Shown here one piece after another: positions 62,255 through 64,000 of a stretch of 64,000 nucleotides of DNA. The stretch is from contig RIBL01000015.1 in NCBI GenBank assembly GCA_003762875.1, positions 17,564 to 81,563 of the forward strand, in the 5' to 3' direction. Position numbers and translations under genes: made by a program. Position 1 is the first letter of the stretch. Each line of letters opens with the position of its first letter. The DNA is from Muribaculaceae bacterium Isolate-110 (HZI) (lineage in GTDB: Bacteria; Bacteroidota; Bacteroidia; Bacteroidales; Muribaculaceae). Below the pieces are notes generated by a model. It was not told the origin of the DNA. It was given only the letters and a program-made list of their open reading frames with translations, and made no database searches.

Positions 62255-63175
62255 ATGAAAGTACTCATAGCTACTGAAAAGCCGTTTGCCGCCGTTGCGG
62301 TCGACGGTATGCGTGAAGTCATCGAGGGAGCCGGTGCCGAACTCGTGCTTCTTGAGAAATATACCGATAAGGCAGACCTTTTAGCTGCCGTGGCCGATGT
62401 CGATGCTCTCATCATTCGTTCTGACAAAGTTGATGCCGAAGTGCTTGATGCTGCCCGCAATCTTAAAATCGTTGTGCGTGCCGGTGCCGGTTATGACAAT
62501 ATCGACCTTGCTGCTGCCACAGCCCATGGCGTAAGCGCGCAGAATACTCCCGGTCAGAACTCCAACGCTGTAGCCGAACTTGTGTTTGGTCTCGCTGTAA
62601 TGATGTGTCGCAACATGTATAACGGCACTTCAGGCTCGGAACTCAAGGATAAGACTCTTGGCATCCAGGCCTTCGGACAGGTTGGCCGTAATGTGGCCCG
62701 CATAGCCCGCGGCTTCGAAATGAGTGTCTCGGCTCTCGATCCTTTCTGTCCCGATGCAGTAATGGAAGAGGCCGGAGTGACCCCCGTGCATAGCGTGGAG
62801 CAGCTCTATCGTGAGAATAAAGTGGTGTCGATTCATATTCCCGCCACTCCCGAGACCCGAGGCTCCATCGGTTACGATCTTATAGCCTCTATGCCCAAAG
62901 GCGGTCTGCTTATCAATACCGCACGCAAAGAGGTTATTGACGAAGAGGGTCTGATACGTGCTCTCGATGCCCGTCCCGATCTCAAATATGCTGCCGACGT
63001 GGCTCCTGAGCGTGCTGCCGAAATCAAAGAGCGTTTTGGCGACCGCGTGTTCTTTACACCCAAGAAAATGGGGGCGCAGACTTCCGAGGCCAATATCAAT
63101 GCCGGTATTGCTGCCGCCCGTCAGGTTATAGCCTTCCTCACCACAGGCGAAGACCGCTTCCGCGTAAACAAATAG
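62255..63175 (+). CDS. serA: D-3-phosphoglycerate dehydrogenase, short type
   Basis: 306 residues, lacking the ACT and intervening domains. It oxidises 3-phosphoglycerate to 3-phosphohydroxypyruvate, the first step of serine synthesis, with NAD. The dinucleotide loop is A139-F-G141-Q-V-G144 instead of G-x-G-x-x-G. The catalytic arginine is R224 and the glutamate E252. The histidine usually found in TPH is lysine (TPKKMGAQT, K270), the pattern called type IIIK in the Entamoeba enzyme. It forms a two-gene operon with serC. Confidence 0.93.
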   Translation: MKVLIATEKPFAAVAVDGMREVIEGAGAELVLLEKYTDKADLLAAVADVDALIIRSDKVDAEVLDAARNLKIVVRAGAGYDNIDLAAATAHGVSAQNTPGQNSNAVAELVFGLAVMMCRNMYNGTSGSELKDKTLGIQAFGQVGRNVARIARGFEMSVSALDPFCPDAVMEEAGVTPVHSVEQLYRENKVVSIHIPATPETRGSIGYDLIASMPKGGLLINTARKEVIDEEGLIRALDARPDLKYAADVAPERAAEIKERFGDRVFFTPKKMGAQTSEANINAGIAAARQVIAFLTTGEDRFRVNK

Positions 63176-63233
63176 TCTTCCCGGCTGTCGGCAAGATTAT
63201 ATATTCCCCGCAGATAACGCATAACCAATAGTG

Positions 63234-63276
63234 AATTAATCGGAGTGTGAATCATTCATGCTCCGATTAATTTTTG
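63234..63276 (+). terminator. Terminator of serC-serA
   Basis: AATTAATCGGAG (63234-63245) and CTCCGATTAATT (63261-63272) make a 12-bp perfect stem with an extra GAAT/ATTC inner pair, followed by TTTTG. It lies 58 bases after serA. Confidence 0.9.
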
Positions 63277-63503
63277 TTAATGGCATTTGGTGGTTATATA
63301 CTCATGCGCCTCGTTGCAAAGAGTGCTTCCTCGGTAGCGGAGAAAATTGTAGATGGGCTTGCAAATCTTATACCATAAAAAATGACGAAAAAGCGTGTGC
63401 GGGAGTGTTTGGCGTATTAAATTGATACTCAATTGCGTATAAAATATTGTCAAAAGAGTGTCTTAAAACAAGTGTTAAATAAGTGTTAAAATAGGTATGA
63501 AAA

Positions 63504-63535
63504 TTTGGAGGATAAGTGGAAAGTGTCTACCTTTG
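63504..63535 (+). promoter_or_regulatory. rRNA promoter P1
   Basis: TTTG (63504-63507), a 20-base spacer and TACCTTTG (63528-63535) match the consensus exactly. It is the upstream member of a tandem pair. Confidence 0.8.
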
Positions 63536-63652
63536 CACTCGCTTTTGAGAAGCACCCCTCACAGCGGTGAGGCGGTTAAAAAGGAATAACGCTGGCAAGC
63601 ATCTCAAAGTTGAGATGGAAATGTTAAAACGATGTTAAAAATTCGTTAAAGA

Positions 63653-63684
63653 TTTGCAGGAATGAAAAATTGTTCATAACTTTG
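63653..63684 (+). promoter_or_regulatory. rRNA promoter P2
   Basis: TTTG (63653-63656), a 20-base spacer and TAACTTTG (63677-63684) match the consensus exactly. It lies 149 bases downstream of P1, with the same spacing between boxes. Confidence 0.85.
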
Positions 63685-63946
63685 CAAAACATTTCGCAAG
63701 AGTTTTTCCGAATACCTCGGAAGCGCGGAAAGAGCACATTGAAAGAATTACAATAGACAAGATAGAAAGTAGTACAAGAGTCATTATTAATAATAGGTAA
63801 TGATGTTCTCAAGTCAATTCTGAATATCCATATAGATTCAGCGTCCACAGGGTCGCAAAGGACAGACCGCCGAGCGAAAGCAACAACAAATGAAACTTTT
63901 GTTTGTCGCATTTTGATTTTTGAAAGAAAATAAAAATAGATAAACA

Positions 63947-64000
<54 letters not shown>

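Larger units (their letters stand above)
63277..63946 (+). promoter_or_regulatory. rRNA operon control region
   Basis: About 670 bases without a gene. Two tandem promoters lie at 63504-63535 and 63653-63684. Between them are small hairpins (CCCTCACAGCGGTGAGG and CATCTCAAAGTTGAGATG). The leader between the second promoter and 16S is about 260 bases and probably carries the processing stem partner and antitermination signals, which I could not define. Confidence 0.7.

Overview
The window is a stretch of a Bacteroidota chromosome, order Bacteroidales, most likely family Muribaculaceae (the S24-7 gut lineage). Support comes from the start of a 16S rRNA gene at the right edge, whose first 54 bases read like that group; from promoters of the Bacteroidales type (TTTG, 19-21 bases, TAnnTTTG) and almost no Shine-Dalgarno sites; from a fused BlaR1/TonB-C protein, DUF1573 proteins and a PL29-N-like lipoprotein; and from the tuf-trnW-secE-nusG-rpl-rpoBC order usual for the phylum. 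Genus-level placement cannot be made from this sequence. No CRISPR array, insertion sequence, prophage or integration site was seen.

Layout. 0.1-9.3 kb: a secreted TPR protein on +, then on - ruvB coupled to a polysaccharide flippase, and a four-gene tripartite efflux operon (TolC-like, HlyD-like, two ABC-2 permeases) with no ATPase gene. 9.6-11.9 kb: a BlaI/BlaR1-type repressor-sensor pair. 12.0-14.8 kb: rnfD-G-E-A without rnfB or rnfC. 15-22.5 kb: minus-strand housekeeping genes (Na/Ca antiporter, UDG-family glycosylase, efp, slyD, zinc-ribbon coiled-coil protein, Nif3, aspS, cysK). 22.8-37.1 kb: an Lrp regulator, then the translation/transcription block on + (four tRNAs, tuf, tRNA-Trp, secE, nusG, rplK, rplA, rplJ, rplL, rpoB, rpoC). 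37.2-44.2 kb: minus-strand O-methyltransferase, aroQ, small membrane protein, sugar epimerase, glycosyltransferase, DUF389 protein and Na/Pi cotransporter. 44.3-51.9 kb: an accessory-looking stretch with an orphan ORF, a small HTH protein, a 1052-residue collagen-repeat lipoprotein, a second lipoprotein, two DUF1573 proteins and meaB. 52.1-59.5 kb: nucleoside phosphorylase, dprA, thioesterase plus acyl-CoA synthetase, TPR protein, PstS-like lipoprotein, small membrane protein. 59.8-64 kb: rarA, serC-serA, and an rRNA operon with tandem promoters.

How the genes fit together. Most of the window is core cell machinery. The less ordinary parts are the ATPase-less exporter, the split Rnf locus, the sensor protein that joins an M56 peptidase to a TonB C-terminal domain, the collagen-like surface lipoprotein whose codon use resembles the ribosomal protein genes, a family of long perfect inverted repeats in intergenic regions, a probable leaderless rarA transcript, and a short SerA with lysine at the usual catalytic histidine position.
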